Part shown: in pieces, positions 10,841 to 22,719 of the stretch | Layout of the letters: the number at the start of each line of letters is the position of its first letter | Numbering within the stretch: the first letter of the stretch is position 1 | Assembly (NCBI GenBank): GCA_021018995.1 | Contig: CM037588.1 | Coordinates: 81,565,765 to 81,629,764 of the forward strand | DNA from: Chloranthus sessilifolius | Taxonomy: Eukaryota; Streptophyta; Magnoliopsida; Chloranthales; Chloranthaceae | Direction: 5' to 3' | Length of the DNA stretch: 64,000 nt | The notes under the pieces: generated by a model | What the model saw: the letters and a program-made list of their open reading frames with translations, nothing else | Databases searched by the model: none | What the model was told of the DNA's origin: nothing | Position numbers and translations under genes: made by a program

Positions 10841-11278
10841 ACTTGCTGCCCCTTTACCTTTTTGGATGTAGGAGGCTGGCGAATGTGACTCTTCTGGACC
10901 GGCCTCCATCATATAGACCATAGGTTCGTCTGAGATTTCATCCTCAAATGTCAGCAAAGTCCTATGGTGGTTTACCACAGGAGGAGTTTGTTCAGGTATG
11001 GAATGCTGCTCCTCAAATAGGGATAAGGCAGCCAGATCTATTTCAAGATTGGGAAGGGAGATGTGGGGATTGGTGGGATGGATAGGGGCTATGGGTTTGT
11101 GTGGGGTCAAATGGGTTACCCCATTTCGATCGATCTTTATGACCCCAGAGCTGACAAAGGATTGCCTGCTGTGCAGCCTAGGGCGAGGTTTCTCTTCTAT
11201 GTTGATCCCTCGAGCTCTTTCAGCTGCAGCGACCCTGGCTTTCTCTTTTGCCTCTCGGACCTCTTCCTCTGTGGGCTT
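10841..11278 (-). pseudogene. pol: Linker between G-patch and RT of E1 polyprotein
   Basis: On the minus strand this encodes a low-complexity linker rich in Pro, His and acidic residues, for example HPTNPHISLPNLEIDLAAL (about 11000-11080), preceded by a basic segment around ERARGI (about 11200-11220). The same linker is found in E2 at 46140-46560. No catalytic domain is recognised. It carries a stop just after the G-patch region. Confidence 0.65.
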
Positions 11279-12104
11279 TTAACCTAACCCGAATCGAACT
11301 TTTTGCCCCTTGGCGATAACTGGCTCTTTCCCGAGCCCTCTGCCTTTCTGATAGCCCCATTTCTGAAGCATGGCCACCACTGCTTCCATTCCGCCGACGG
11401 TTGTAGACGTGATATTTCTCAGGGGTTCTGGGCCTACTGCCGATACCTCATACTCAAAACTATGGAGGTCGGTGTCTTCCTCAGTATGTGGCACATCCAT
11501 TACTTTAGGATTTTCAATGTTGTGAGTGGCCTTGTCTTTCTCATTGTGCCCTTCACCAATGACGGTGATCACCTTCTAGCCGAATATGAATTTTAGCTTT
11601 TGATGGAGGGTAGAAGTATCGCCCCGACCTCATGTAACCACGGGCGTCCAATCAATAAATTAAAAGAAGATTTGATATCCATCACTTGAAAGGGTATAGA
11701 GAAGGTCATGGGCCCAATTACAAATTCCAGATCGACCTCTCCCATTAAATCTCTTGATATATTATCAAATCCCCGAGCGCTAGTCCTTGTCGGCCTTAGC
11801 ATACAGGGGTCCACGCCGATCTTGGTGGCAGTCCTCAACGGGCACATATTCAGAGCCGACCCGTTATCAATTAAAACCAAGGGAATTATCATGTTCCCAA
11901 ATTCGACAGTAATGTTGAGCATGACTGTTTCCCTCCTCTGGTAGATTCGACAGTAATGTTGGTGGCAGTCCTCAACGGGTTTAGCATGATTGTTTCCCTC
12001 TGGTAGATCGGCATCCGAAAATGAAATGGCATTGGGTGCCATTGCCTGTCCGATTATTAGCCCGACCTCGTCTAGGCTCACCTGTTGGGACACATGAGCA
12101 TTCT
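11279..12104 (-). pseudogene. pol: Aspartic protease and G-patch of E1
   Basis: The protease cleaves the Gag-Pol polyprotein. On the minus strand its active-site region reads VLIDNGSALN (about 11855-11890) with the Asp intact, then GFDN, FQVMDIKSSFNLLIGRPWLH (about 11630-11700), the usual C-terminal half. A G-patch follows (about 11330-11400), reading LQKWGYQKGRGLGK, a nucleic-acid-binding motif found after protease in some retroelements. A frame extends upstream to 12213, but beyond 12109 it is encoded by the inserted Tekay-like LTR. A stop occurs between protease and G-patch (about 11590). A short local duplication lies at about 11940-12010. Confidence 0.82.
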
Positions 12105-14596
12105 TTAACTGTGACAGCCCAGATTTCGACACCCCGAAACTCGAGCCGTCAGCATGGCCCTCCAGGTCGTACCCTTGAAGTTCATACGGAATATTGGTAT
12201 AACCAACCAACAACTACTCAAAATATGATAGATAACTGAATGACGTAAAATCAAGATAGACTAATCTAAAGCAAAAGCTCAAAAGACAGTTCTTCTTCCA
12301 TGCCAACGCATGAACAGAAGAACCGACCCGAACCATCGGTGATAAATAGATCACCCCAGATGGTTCGCCAAATAGAATATATCATTTAATTGCATTGTTT
12401 CAAAAATAACGCTTGACATACCAAGCCGTAAGAAAAGCTCTCAAAAATAACTATCAAGTGCGCACAAGTCCTCTAGAAGAAGTCCTCAGGAGGATGCTCC
12501 AACTCTTCCCTGGGCACGTAATTCGAATCCCCCAGAGCTATGTCTCCCGAAGCCTCGGCAGCCGCAAGCAATGGACCTGCGACGTATAGTCCAAAGGGGT
12601 GAGCTACATCGTAGCTCAATAGGAAAAACAACAAGTGAATATATAAATTAAGCTCTCACATGTATTCTAAAATAGTTTAAAAGCATGGTTTATCTGATGG
12701 AATTATTGAGAAACAATTTAGATGGACAAAAAAGATATGATAGATGCAACTGTTACTTTACATGGTTTTGTTCATTCTCAACTTACTGGTATTAGTTATT
12801 GATTCGGCCTAATCACTTAAATCTTAACTTAAATAATCCTTGACCAATATAGCATCGAGCCCCGATGGACTACCCACTATCGTCATCTAAATAGACACTT
12901 GTCATATTTGTTACTTACTTGAATACTACCCAGGTCCCTTTCTCATAGGCGACGGGATTCTGATCTCATACATCCCTGGGATGTCAAACTGGTGTACGGA
13001 TTGACCACCGTACCGGTCATGGATATTCTGCCGAGTCAGTCGTGGGTATCCCGCCATGTCGGTGGGGTATTCTGTTCAAACCTTAAATAACAAAAATATC
13101 ATGTGCACTATATATAGTTATTCACTGTGTGATCGTGCTAATTCTAGTATATTAGGCCTTATCAACTTTTCGTTTACTTTCCTGACAATTTCATCTACAT
13201 CCCTGGCATGCCACTAGCTCAACACATCACTTAGATGTGCCTTGTCACAATTTCACGTCCCCTGGGGACCTTATTAGTTTATTTGGTATTAACACACACA
13301 CCCATACTCTTTGAAATCATATTTTGATGCATAAATGTTCATATGAATCACTCTACATGCATGCTTTCAAAATTAAAGTATATGTTCAAGGTGTTTCCTA
13401 CCTCACAGCAAATCCATCAATCTAAACGCAACAGTATCTCTTAGGGGACTAGACGCAACAATTTCACGCCAAACCTATATTGCATGTGCCAAAATATTCT
13501 TAGAAAGGCCTAAAAGGATCTTGAGGACTATAGCCCCCAAGAACAACAAAAATTAATATAAACGTCTATGCAGTGACTTGCGCGAGCGAGCACTATTCAT
13601 CGCTCGAGTGAGCACTTGACCTCGCTCGTGCGATTAAAACGAGGTACCTGGAGTTCACGCGAGGTTCCCCTTCATGAAGGGTATTGCTCGAGCGAGCTCA
13701 GAAATATAGTTTTCCTATTATAATTTGTCCTTCCTCGCGCGAGCGAACACTATTCATCATGCGAGCGAATACTATTCATCGCTCGAGCGATTAAAAGTGA
13801 GGTATCATCCCCAATTAAGCATTACAAAATGAGGCATTTGTAGCTTACACGAACCCTCGCTCACGCGAGCCTTCCCTTCATAAAAGGGTCTCGCTCGAGC
13901 GAGCCCACAACATAGTTTATACTTATATTTTGTGATCCTCCTCGTGCGAACGAGCTATTTAAACCGCTCGAGTGAGGAACGATAATAGTTAATGCTTGAT
14001 CATCTCGAGAATTCCTTCCTGCCTTATTTAATACCCTATTAAATGTCAAAATAATTCCACTAACAATGAAATACACCCTTTTAATGCACATAGCAATATT
14101 AAAACATACCTTAAATCATCAAATCTCTTCTAGATTTGATCCTAGACCAACTCAATAAAGAGGGTTTCCAAAACCCTTCCTCCCAATCCTTTCTTGATCA
14201 TCCACAACTTCAAAACTAATGGATCTTCATCACTCTCTTCACCACACCATCCTCATCTTATGTATTTGAAATCCATAAGGTAAATCCTACCTTTTGCTCA
14301 CAACAATCCCTATTTCCAACTTTTCTTTTAACCAAAGTCCTTTTCTTCTTTCTCCCTATTCACTCTCTCCTTCTAAGCTCAAATAAATAACGTATGGGAG
14401 ACTCCTTTCCCCCCTTTCTCTACTTGCTTTGATTAGTTTGCTAACCACATACACTCTTACATGGTTTTGCACCCACATAGATAACCTATTGAACATATTC
14501 ATTTAAAGTGTACATAGTAATTGTGGTTCCCTTATGAACCACAAACACCCATGCAGACATATATAGTTCCCCCAAAACCAGGGTTAGTACATTAAC
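12105..14596 (-). mobile_element. Solo LTR, Tekay/Del-like, with TTAAC duplication
   Basis: LTR 12110-14591 (2482 bp) with TG...CA ends and 5-bp duplications TTAAC at 12105-12109 and 14592-14596. E2 is continuous here (about 45335-45345), which proves insertion. Minus-strand orientation is inferred: the strand reads a GAGCTACGATGTAGCTCACC block near 12600-12620 and TACCC/GGTAC-type repeats near 12960-13060 like those of Tekay/Del LTRs, and ends GGGCTGTCACA. Related blocks occur at 21750-22200 and 27230-27260. Lineage is less certain than the insertion. Confidence 0.85.
13570..13980. repeat. Cluster of GCTCGAGCGAGC motifs in solo LTR
   Basis: At least eight variants of a palindromic CGCTCGAGCG core or of GCGAGCGA occur, several preceded by ACTATTCATC. 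Examples lie near 13583, 13604, 13688, 13740, 13779, 13893 and 13960. No coding sense is apparent. The position within the LTR corresponds to the clusters at 36095-36530 and 22720-23100. Confidence 0.85.
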
Positions 14597-15929
14597 GCCC
14601 CCATTAATGTTTGGAAATGGAGTCGGGACGTCATCAACATATCCCATACAGTTATATAGGCATGCATTCTTCTCAGCTGAGTCTCCAGTATATCTTCTCA
14701 ACTCATCTTCTCGAAGGGGTTCACTGCACTGTCTTTCTTTCCTTCCGATTGGGTTTGTGCTGCTACCATTGTTGCCTCAGGCTGTTTCGCGATTCTTCCT
14801 AATCTGGTAACGAAGTCCACTGCCCCCTCCCTGTTGTTGCTGCCAGCATTAGCATTGGTTTTCCATAGCTCAGCGGGACTTGATGTGGATCATAGGTTGG
14901 TCCTGAGAGCTGGAAAGGTATGGCTGCCGGTATCAGAAGTGCATGTATCGATGGCTTTGGGATGATAGGTAAGACCTAGCTTACCTCGGTGATGGATGGG
15001 TGGGTGGCAAAATTAGGCCAGGTAGGGGTGGTGAAGCTTAACGATGGTTGTACTGGGGGTAGTGGGGTGGGCGTAGGCCATTGGTAGTTGATGGTTGCGG
15101 GCAGAGGATTGGGAGTTTGATGGGCCACTAGGGAATTGACGGGGATGGTAGAATTTGTGGGTGGTTGAAATGGGGATAATGGGGTTGGTGTAGGCCATTG
15201 GTAATTGATGGGTGGGGGTGGAGAATTGGGGGCCTGATGGCTTATGGGGTAATTCAAGGGTGTGGTGGAATATGGTTGATACACATTTATTTGTACGTAG
15301 TTGATGGGGTTGGGTGATGGGAAATATGCCCTAAGATCTAGGGGTTCAACTGCTGGTGTAGGGATAGGAAAATAATCTGTCAGATTTAGGGGCTTAATCA
15401 CCCCAATGGTTCTCTCTTCTTGGTCTCGCTGCCAGGGGACCACAAAATTTTCTCTGTTACTGATATAATCAGAGGGGTCAAATTCATACTCTTCCTCAAT
15501 TTCCTCTACATTCCCTATGGTGGGTCTGGGACTTGCTATTCCGATAGGGTTTGATGGCAAAGGCACCTGGTGAATATTTACATGGTGGTTTGCTTGGGTG
15601 GGTGCAGGGGGAATGATCTTCCCAGCATCGATTAAATTGTGGATCGCGTGCTTCAATGGGAAGTAGTGATCAGCCGAGTGACCCAGGCCTTGGTGGAAAT
15701 TACAATGAGTATTCGGGTCAAAGTTATATGGAATCGGATTGGGAGGAGGTCGTGGTTGGAGCGCAGTTACTAATCCCTTTTCAAATAATAAAGGTAAAAG
15801 TACACTTAAAGATTGTCCCAAGGACGTAAAAATACAATCATAATGGGATCTCCTTTCCGGGGACATTTGCATTCCCTGCCCATTCCCGGCTCTCTGTACT
15901 GGCCCTGTCCTGACGAGAGCTAGTTGCAT
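14597..15929 (-). pseudogene. gag: Gag C-terminal region of E1 (zinc-knuckle-like and proline-rich)
   Basis: Nucleocapsid part of Gag. On the minus strand: YNFDPNTHCNFHQGLGHSAD with following LKHAIHNLIDAG (about 15625-15745), a degenerate zinc-knuckle in which the last Cys is replaced. Then a conserved acidic block EIEEEYEFDPSDYISNREN (about 15450-15510), and a long proline-rich stretch with repeats of INYQWPTPTPL (three copies, about 15040-15220). Below 14976 is the tail leading to protease, cut by the solo LTR at 14591. Collinear with E2 44090-45340. Confidence 0.8.
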
Positions 15930-16690
15930 TGCTTGAAATTTTAACGGGGTTACATTATTATTGGGCCTGGTATTGGCAATGTTTTGAACATCGGCCCCTA
16001 TCCACTTCTCAGTTCTTTGTTATGAAAATCTCCTAACCCCACTGGGTCCGCTCGGCATGTTCTTATTTAGACGGCCCTCCCTGATGGCATTCTCACATCG
16101 ATTAGCATTTCTCACTAGATCAGCAAAGCTGGACTACTGCTGGTATACCAAAAAGTTCAAGATCACTGGCAGAGTATTCTTTGAGATTATCTCTATTTGC
16201 TCATCATCAGGTATTCTATTTCTGACCTGAGCTGCTAGTGCCCTCCACCGCCCTAGCAAATCGTTGAAGGTTTCGTTTGAGTTCTTCCTCAGACGGGCTA
16301 AATCTAACTTACACGACTTAATGTCTATGTTATAAACATATTGATCTTAGAATTAGTGGGTCAGATCTTTCCACGTCTTCATCATGGAGGGTTCAAGAGA
16401 CGTGAACCACCTCAAGGCCGGACCGGTCAAACTCTTTTAAAGACTTTTATTAGCAGTCTCTCATCCCCCCCGTACTAGCACATGTCCCCACAATAGGACT
16501 TGAGGTGTGCAATCGGGTTGCCCATGCCATTGTACTTGTCGAATATTGGAATTTTAAATTTGGGGGGCAGGGGGACCTCGGAAAATAGACACAAATCTTT
16601 GAAATCTGTGGTGTGGATTTCAGCACCTCCCAACTTCAACAACTGTTTCTAGATCTTGTCTAGTTGCTCCCTTAACTATTCCGATTATTT
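15930..16690 (-). pseudogene. gag: Gag capsid region of E1, broken
   Basis: On the minus strand this corresponds to the E2 capsid frame at 43320-44088, with recognisable pieces such as the segment matching FCDFLGHWRALAAQVRNRIPD around 16190-16280. It is interrupted by stops, so no long frame remains. The capsid would form the particle in which reverse transcription takes place. Confidence 0.72.
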
Positions 16691-18386
16691 GGACATGGGG
16701 GCTACTTTTTCAACCGTCAGTCGGGACTCGCTCTGTGCTATTAGGGGTGGGGTAGCTACCGGTGGAGGATTAATAGTGGTCACTGCCCCGACATAGGCAC
16801 TACTGTTTCTGATCTCGTCCTCCTCATACTGTTGATCTATGTATGGTGCAGTGAGAAAGGGATTCTCAAGCTGTTGTTGCATGGATTGGATGGGATTGGA
16901 TTGGATATGGGTAGGGTGAGCCCCTTGAATGTAAGGGAGGTGTTGTGGGGTGATGGGATGAGTAGTAGTTTGGTTTAGGGGTGGGGCCTGATGGGGTCAT
17001 TGGATATGGGGAAAGGTTTGGATATGGTCTTGGGGTATGGGGCCAAGGTAAAATTGGGTCTGAGGTACGGCATGGGTTTGACCCGATTGTGAAGGTTGGG
17101 GGTGAGTGAAGTTTTGGGGGTATTGTGGTGGGTATGAGTATGGGGCTTGGGCCTTGGGCCCGAGGTAGGTTTGGGCCACAAGGCCTTGATCAGGTTGGGT
17201 TTGGGTAAAGGGCATGGGATTTAGGGGATCTTGGCCTATTAGGCCCTGATGGGTATGGCCCATTGGGCTTTGGAGGGCTTGGGCCATGGGCCATTGGTGG
17301 GTATGGGCCTGAGCCATATGGGTCTGGGTTGTGGGCCCTTAGGGTATGTGGGCCTGGCCCACTAGGTGTTAAGGGGTATGGCCATGGGCCATTGATGGGT
17401 TTAGGCCATGGGCCCTTGGGTGTGGGTTGGGGTGTTGGACCATTGGGCCTTGGAGATCATGGGTGATGGGGTGTTGGGCCATTGGGCCTCGGAGATCATG
17501 AGTGGTGGGGTTTTGGGCCAATGTGCCTTGGAGATTATGGGTGGTGGGGTTTTGGGCCAATGGACCTTGGTGAATGGTGGGATTTTGGGCCAATGGGCCT
17601 TGGGGCATGTGGGAGATAGGGGTTTGGATGGTGTGAATTATGGGGGATTGATGGGGATCATGGTAGAGTGAAGCATGCAGATTAGCTAGGGTATGGGATG
17701 GGTCCATGGATGTGGGGTGTGGATGATGGGAGGTGTTTTAGGAAGCCTTCCATAAGGAGTAGGCTTGGAACATCTCCTCCATCATGGTGATGGAAGGAGG
17801 ATCAGATGTGGGTGGTGGATTTAAGGGATGATTGGGTATAGATGGGGTTGATGTGGAGGGAAAATTGGGCATGGCCATGGTAAGTGATGAGATATGGGAT
17901 GGATTGAAGGAATGGGGTGGGGCATTGGTAAAGGGGGATGGGTTGGGGATGTTTAAGGGTGATGGAGGGTGTGGGTGTTTGGGAAAAACCGGGCATGACC
18001 CAGGTAAAAATGGGCATGACTTGGGGAGATGGGGGGATTGGTGGGGGATTGATAGGGTGGAGGTGACATAGGTGAATGAGGACGGATCGGGCCTATATGG
18101 GGAAGATGAAAAATGGGGCATGGATGTGGATGGGGAAAATGGAGTTGGGTTTTGTATGGATGTGGATGGGGAATGTGTTGGATTTGGCATGGGCATGGGA
18201 GGAAAGGTAGCTTGGGAAAGAAATGGGGAAAGAGATGGGGAAAGGGGCGCCAAACGGGCCGGTAACGGTAAAAGGGGATAGGGTGATGAGGATGGATGTG
18301 AAGGCTTCTCCCAAATGGGAGTGAGTTGGAGAATGTGGCGGGGATGAGTCAGGATCGGCATAAACCGGGTCCACTACCCACGACAT
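16691..18386 (-). pseudogene. gag: Proline/glutamine-rich N-terminal extension of Gag, E1
   Basis: On the minus strand it starts near 18386 with MSWVVDPVYADPDSSPPHSP, nearly identical to E2 (41160). It then becomes Pro/Ser-rich (17740-18360) and, at 16980-17710, a tandem repeat coding for units such as QGPLAQNPTTH and QGPMAQHP. The plus strand is extremely G/T-rich here, which leaves several frames open on both strands. The function is unknown. Some Tat/Ogre-group elements have an extra open frame before gag, so this could be separate from Gag. Confidence 0.65.
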
Positions 18387-18934
18387 CCTTTGGGAACGGG
18401 TTGGGTAAGGGTGCCTTGGACAAGGCCCAAAAATCCTCCTCCTTCTTCCCCTACGAGACGGTGGAGGGTAAGATGATGCCGCTGTGCCGGCACCACAAAC
18501 TATATATTTTTTGGTTTTGATTTGATTTTTACTCTTTTTTTTTTTGGATTAATTTTTTTGAGAAAATTTTGAAAAATAAAGGTTCTGATGCCTTAGAATT
18601 CCCTTCTCAGGTGGCTCTCGTACCCTAATTCAAGACCCACGACGACGATTCTGACGCACATCGGAAGAATTGAAGGAGGACCTCCGATCTATTGAAGGCA
18701 CAAAAATCAAGGAAAACAACCCGATCCCCCGGAATGAGTCAAAAACAAGTTGCCTTCTTTTGATCGGCGGGGGCATATTGGGTGTCGGAGATGGCAGAGC
18801 CCAAACAGAGGTACTAAGTGCACTAATCGGGGGACTCGGGAGGTGAGAAAGCCTCAGATTTTGAGCTGCTGCTGTCCAAGTAAACTTGGTATAACTAATA
18901 CATGTGCCAAGGTAGCAGGGCCTCTTTTTTACAC

Positions 18935-19021
18935 TGGCGCAACTAATAAGCTGGCGCAACTAATAGTTGCGCCAGTTATAAATTCTCAATTTTTGCACTG
19001 GCACAACTAATACTTGTGCCA
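18935..19021. repeat. TGGCGCAACTA inverted-repeat array in E1 leader
   Basis: One half copy (18935-18950), one perfect 23-nt copy (18952-18974) and one diverged copy (18999-19021); the last two are 47 bases apart. The arms are the same as those in this element's LTRs, and the flanking bases resemble the U3 spacers. Confidence 0.9.
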
Positions 19022-19530
19022 GGCAAAAATGATGCTCCAGATTCTAAAACAGGAGGGAACAACAGCCTGAAGGTGGGTATTTTTTTTGGGTTTTGTGGAA
19101 GTTAGGCTTCTGGGAACTGTGCTATTTTTTTGTGATCGGTTCGCTCCTCACCGCACCTAAAGGGTTTGAGTCCGGTATAACTCTCTAGTGCACTCCCTAA
19201 GGGTTTTAAGCTTTGGATTAGGAACACACCCGATATACCTCCAGCGCAAGCGCCTTCTCAGATAATAGGTGGGCTGGGACTTTTCTGGATCATCACCACT
19301 AGGGGCTGCCACCATACTAAGACCCGGGTGATTGTGTGTTTGCCTAATCCCAACCTTTTCAAATCTACCCCGTAAAAGCTAATTAATTAAGCTCCCTAAC
19401 TTGGTTCAATTTTAATTTTTTTCAAAGCTTTTCTCTTTTTTTGGAAGTTTTATTTAGTTCAAAAACTGGGGGTGATGATCCCGTGCCGCCACTACGGGCC
19501 GGCGTCCACTGTTGGGATATGAGTGCTTAA

Positions 19531-19690
19531 GTAGGCCTGTCAATCGCCTAAAGCACTTTAAATGACAGAAAATTAAAGAAATTAAAAGACAATGCTCAAG
19601 TAGGCCCGCAATCGGCTAAGGCATTTAAAATGACGGAAAAGTAAAGAAATTTAAAGACTATGCGCACGTAGGCCCGCCAATCGGCTAAGG
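19531..19690 (-). repeat. Three 68-69 bp tandem units in E1 leader
   Basis: Cores at 19531-19554, 19600-19622 and 19668-19690; on the minus strand TTAGCCGATTGGCGGGCC type. The spacing is 69 and 68 bases. E2 has the same triplet at 39908-40069. Confidence 0.88.
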
Positions 19691-19851
19691 CTCGTAAATG
19701 ACGTAAAAGTAGGGGTAAGTAAAGTGACTTAATCGGAGGGGTTAGTGAAACAAACAGCAAAAATAAAATAAAAAATAAAAAAAAAGCAATAAAATATTAG
19801 GAAAATAAAAAAATAAGGAGGCCTAGTTCACGGGAAAGCTCTACTAGCTAC

Positions 19852-19869
19852 TCCCCAGCAGAGTCGCCA
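19852..19869 (-). promoter_or_regulatory. E1 primer-binding site (tRNA-Arg)
   Basis: On the minus strand TGGCGACTCTGCTGGGGA starts two bases after the LTR end. It is complementary to the 3' end of plant tRNA-Arg with perhaps one or two mismatches, the primer used by Tat/Ogre-group elements. Confidence 0.85.
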
Positions 19870-20592
19870 TCTGTGCAACCGTGGGATTTTTTATGATCTC
19901 GTCACGACGATGCGCTCGCTTGTAAAAAATATAGAGTCGCCACCCGGAGCTTTTGGTGTCCCGGGATACCTTTATAATTTTTATAAGCACCGAAGTGCCA
20001 CAAATATGACTCTGAATCCAGTCCACACCAAAGGCTCTTGGGTAGGGGCTTTGGTTATCGATTGAGAAGGTGCTAGGCACCTGATCAACCCGCTTAACGC
20101 GGTCTCTACTAATGGCTAACATAAAAATAAAGTAAAAGAAAAGAAAATGGCTTCCTCTTGTCCAAATGGGCCTCAAATCTTATTTGTGCCCCTCCATTCC
20201 TACCGAAAATTCAGCAGTGTAACGACACAAATGGGAGGATAGGAAGAGCTAAGGAAGAGATAGCAGAAGAAAGGGGAGAGCCGGAGCCCTCGAGCCCTTG
20301 TAGCACCGTAGGAGAGCCTTGCTTGGCTTGCTTTTGATAAGCTTTTGAAGGGTTGAATGGTGGAAAGAGGGATTCTAACCACGAAGGCTTACTAGCTAAG
20401 AGGTAGAGAAGGGAGGCAAATGGATAGCACACATCTAACCTAGAGGCTTTTTAGGAAAGGTAAGGCACGGAATGAGATTTTGGAATTCTGAAATTTGTAT
20501 GAGCAATGGTGCACCAATGGGAGAATGATTTCTCACTTTAAGCTCTTTCTCTCTTAGGCAAAAATTCTCAACCCTTAAACCAAGGGGGGGCT

Positions 20593-20602
20593 CTATTTAT
20601 AA
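20593..20602 (-). promoter_or_regulatory. TATA box of E1 5' LTR
   Basis: The minus strand reads CTTATAAATAG followed by a C-rich tract, as in the other two Tat LTRs. Confidence 0.72.
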
Positions 20603-20883
20603 GAAAAGGGTAGATTTGGAGATCACTTAGGAGCTAAATGGGTTTAGCAATTAGGTAATCTCAAATCTAAGGTTTTCTAGGATTTTTAGAGTCTTGAAAT
20701 GTATGAGAATGTCCTCCAATGGTGGATGATGGGGTGAGGCTTTAAGCCACTTGAAGGGTTACAAATAGGTAGGGAATGGGTGCAACAGAACTAGAAAACA
20801 CACCCCAATGATCAAGGTGGTCAACAAGTCAAACCCCAATCACGATTTTCAAGGCAAAATCCAGAGATTACTATTCATATGCC

Positions 20884-21045
20884 TGATGCAACTAATAGTT
20901 GCGCTAGAAACAAGTTGGTTTGCAAGGGTGGGCCCCAGCTTTAACCTTGGCGCAACTAATAGTTGCGCCAGGCTTAAAATCTGGGAGAATTGGCGATTAG
21001 TTGCGCCAAGCAAAATTATCATTAGCGCAACTATTAGTTGCGCCA
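20884..21045. repeat. TGGCGCAACTA inverted-repeat array in E1 5' LTR
   Basis: Copies at 20884-20906 (imperfect), 20948-20970 (perfect), 20991-21008 (one arm shortened) and 21023-21045 (nearly perfect). The plus-strand order and the flanks match the array at 14-168 except for small deletions. Confidence 0.92.
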
Positions 21046-22387
21046 AATCCCTAGGGGGGCCCACTTGATTTTACTCTTATGCCCTTCAGGCTCGATTTGC
21101 AGTATCTTTTGATGCATACCTCTGATTGGGGTGATTCTTGAATCATTGGAAAGCTGATGACCTCTACTTTTCAATGGTATGAGATTCGATCATAGTAGAG
21201 GGTTGTAGTTGGTTCCGGTCCACCCATCCTCAACCATTTGTTTGATAAGGTTAGGTTTAGGTTCAGAACAGGTTCTAAGGGTCAAGATTGATTTCTGAAG
21301 GTTTGGATCAGGTTCCTAAGGGATCTAGAGTGATTTCTAAGGGTTTATAAAGATTCCTAAGGGTTCTAGGAGAGTTCCTAAAGGTTTCATACATGTCATC
21401 AAAAGCTCAGAATTACACCTCTCTCGAAAGGTGTTTCGATCGGGCCTTGGGACAAATTTGTGTCTACAAATATATTTTCTTCAAAAATAAAACTAGAAGC
21501 AACAGGAACACCGTATCTTTAGATCATAGATAACGATCTGAATATAGGAACTTGGTACATCCACACACACACATGTGGAAATCAAAGCAGAAAAAAAAAT
21601 AGATGGCACAAAAGGCCGGGCATACCAAGTCGCACAAATCCTTACACAAAACAAGTAACACAACTCTGTCTACTACAAGAACTCCGATAGAGGAAAGTAA
21701 CCTGGATCCTCGTCACTAAAAGCAGCAACAACAAACTCTGAACCTGTGATGTATAGTAAAAAGGGTGAGCTACATCATAGCTCAATAGGGAAATAACTGA
21801 ACATGTAAGACTATCTACTTACACATATTTCATGACTTAGGCGAAGCATGAACTCATACACTGAAAACTGATTAAAACATGTAAATTACTGAAAGCATGA
21901 ACTGCATGCACACGTCACATTTCACATCTTATCTTTTACTTATCCTGTTCTCTTATCACATGAAAGCTTATCTTTAAAACTTAAATCAAATAACTTAAAT
22001 AATTCCTAAGGAATACCCACCATCGTCATTCAATTGAACACTTTTTATGAAACACAGACCCAAGTCCCTTTCCCAACTGTGGCTGGGCACTTAAATTCAC
22101 ATACATCCCCAGGATGTTTACAATGTGTACGGGTATCCCTCTGTACCAGTCACGGATATCCTGCTACGTCAGTCATGGGTATACCGCCGCGTTGGTCGGG
22201 TATTAATCGTTAAATCGTATGTGCAAAATACATATAATTTATCACCGTGTATTTGTGTTAAATATTATATCACAAACCTTTCTTCAATGTTTCACACACA
22301 TATTGATCTCATCACTTAGAGGTTTGCATCACATATACGTCCCTGGGACGTCACATTCACATTTCACTTGCTTGTTTCTTGCTTAGT

Positions 22388-22410
22388 GTTCACACACACA
22401 CACACACTTA
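22388..22410. repeat. (CA)n microsatellite
   Basis: Short run of CACACA repeats within the Tekay/Del-like region. Confidence 0.9.
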
Positions 22411-22719
22411 GTGTCACACACACCCACTTAATGCACATGCTTAGCTCAAATTCGAAAATATAATATTACAATTACATGCTTAAAAATACACCTACATATC
22501 ACTACACACATGTTTTTGTAATCAAGGGTACATGTTAAGAATATTCCCTACCTCACATGGTCCATACGTAAAGCATCAAGGTCCAAAGGAGCTCGCCCAG
22601 CCAAGATTCCATATCCACAATCTAAACACATCAAATCCACAGCTCACACATCAGGAATGATGCAAAATAGAAAGATACAAGATCCCCACACAATCCCCCA
22701 GACGAAACACAACAAAAAC

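Larger units (their letters stand above)
18387..19851 (-). other. E1 5' leader
   Basis: Non-coding region between primer-binding site and gag. It holds a 23-nt inverted-repeat array (18935-19021), a conserved pyrimidine/A-rich tract near 18540, and three tandem units at 19531-19690. It is collinear with E2 39789-41150. Confidence 0.75.
1..21468 (-). mobile_element. E1: Tat-type Ty3/gypsy LTR retrotransposon, nested and decayed
   Basis: Large element on the minus strand, read from its 5' LTR (21468 down to 19872) through primer site, leader, gag, protease with G-patch, RT, RNase H, archaeal-type RNase H, integrase and a long 3' untranslated region to a polypurine tract at 593-606 and a 3' LTR that leaves the window. 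The gag-protease-RT-RNaseH-integrase order makes it Ty3/gypsy; the tRNA-Arg primer site and second RNase H point to the Tat lineage. It is interrupted by three solo LTRs (2036-4188, 7317-8914, 12110-14591). Removing these gives a collinear match to E2 on the other strand. The base pairs just beyond the 5' LTR are AATAT (21469-21473); the partner duplication lies outside the window. Many stops and frameshifts make it non-functional. Confidence 0.9.
19872..21468 (-). repeat. E1 5' LTR
   Basis: 1597 bp on the minus strand from TGTAGACAC (21468) to ...GGTTGCACA (19872). It contains a 23-nt inverted-repeat array at 20884-21045, a TATA box at 20593-20602, and a conserved U5 end around 19930-20070 shared with the LTRs at 7317 and 38247. 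Confidence 0.92.

Noticed and set aside
10639..11287. Plus-strand frames antisense to the E1 pol linker
   Set aside because: The minus strand matches E2 protein; the plus-strand frames have no counterpart in E2.
16980..18280. Plus-strand frames coding Gly/Trp/His-rich proteins opposite the E1 gag front
   Set aside because: They are antisense shadows of a low-complexity G/T-rich strand; E2 has the same region as gag sense on its plus strand.
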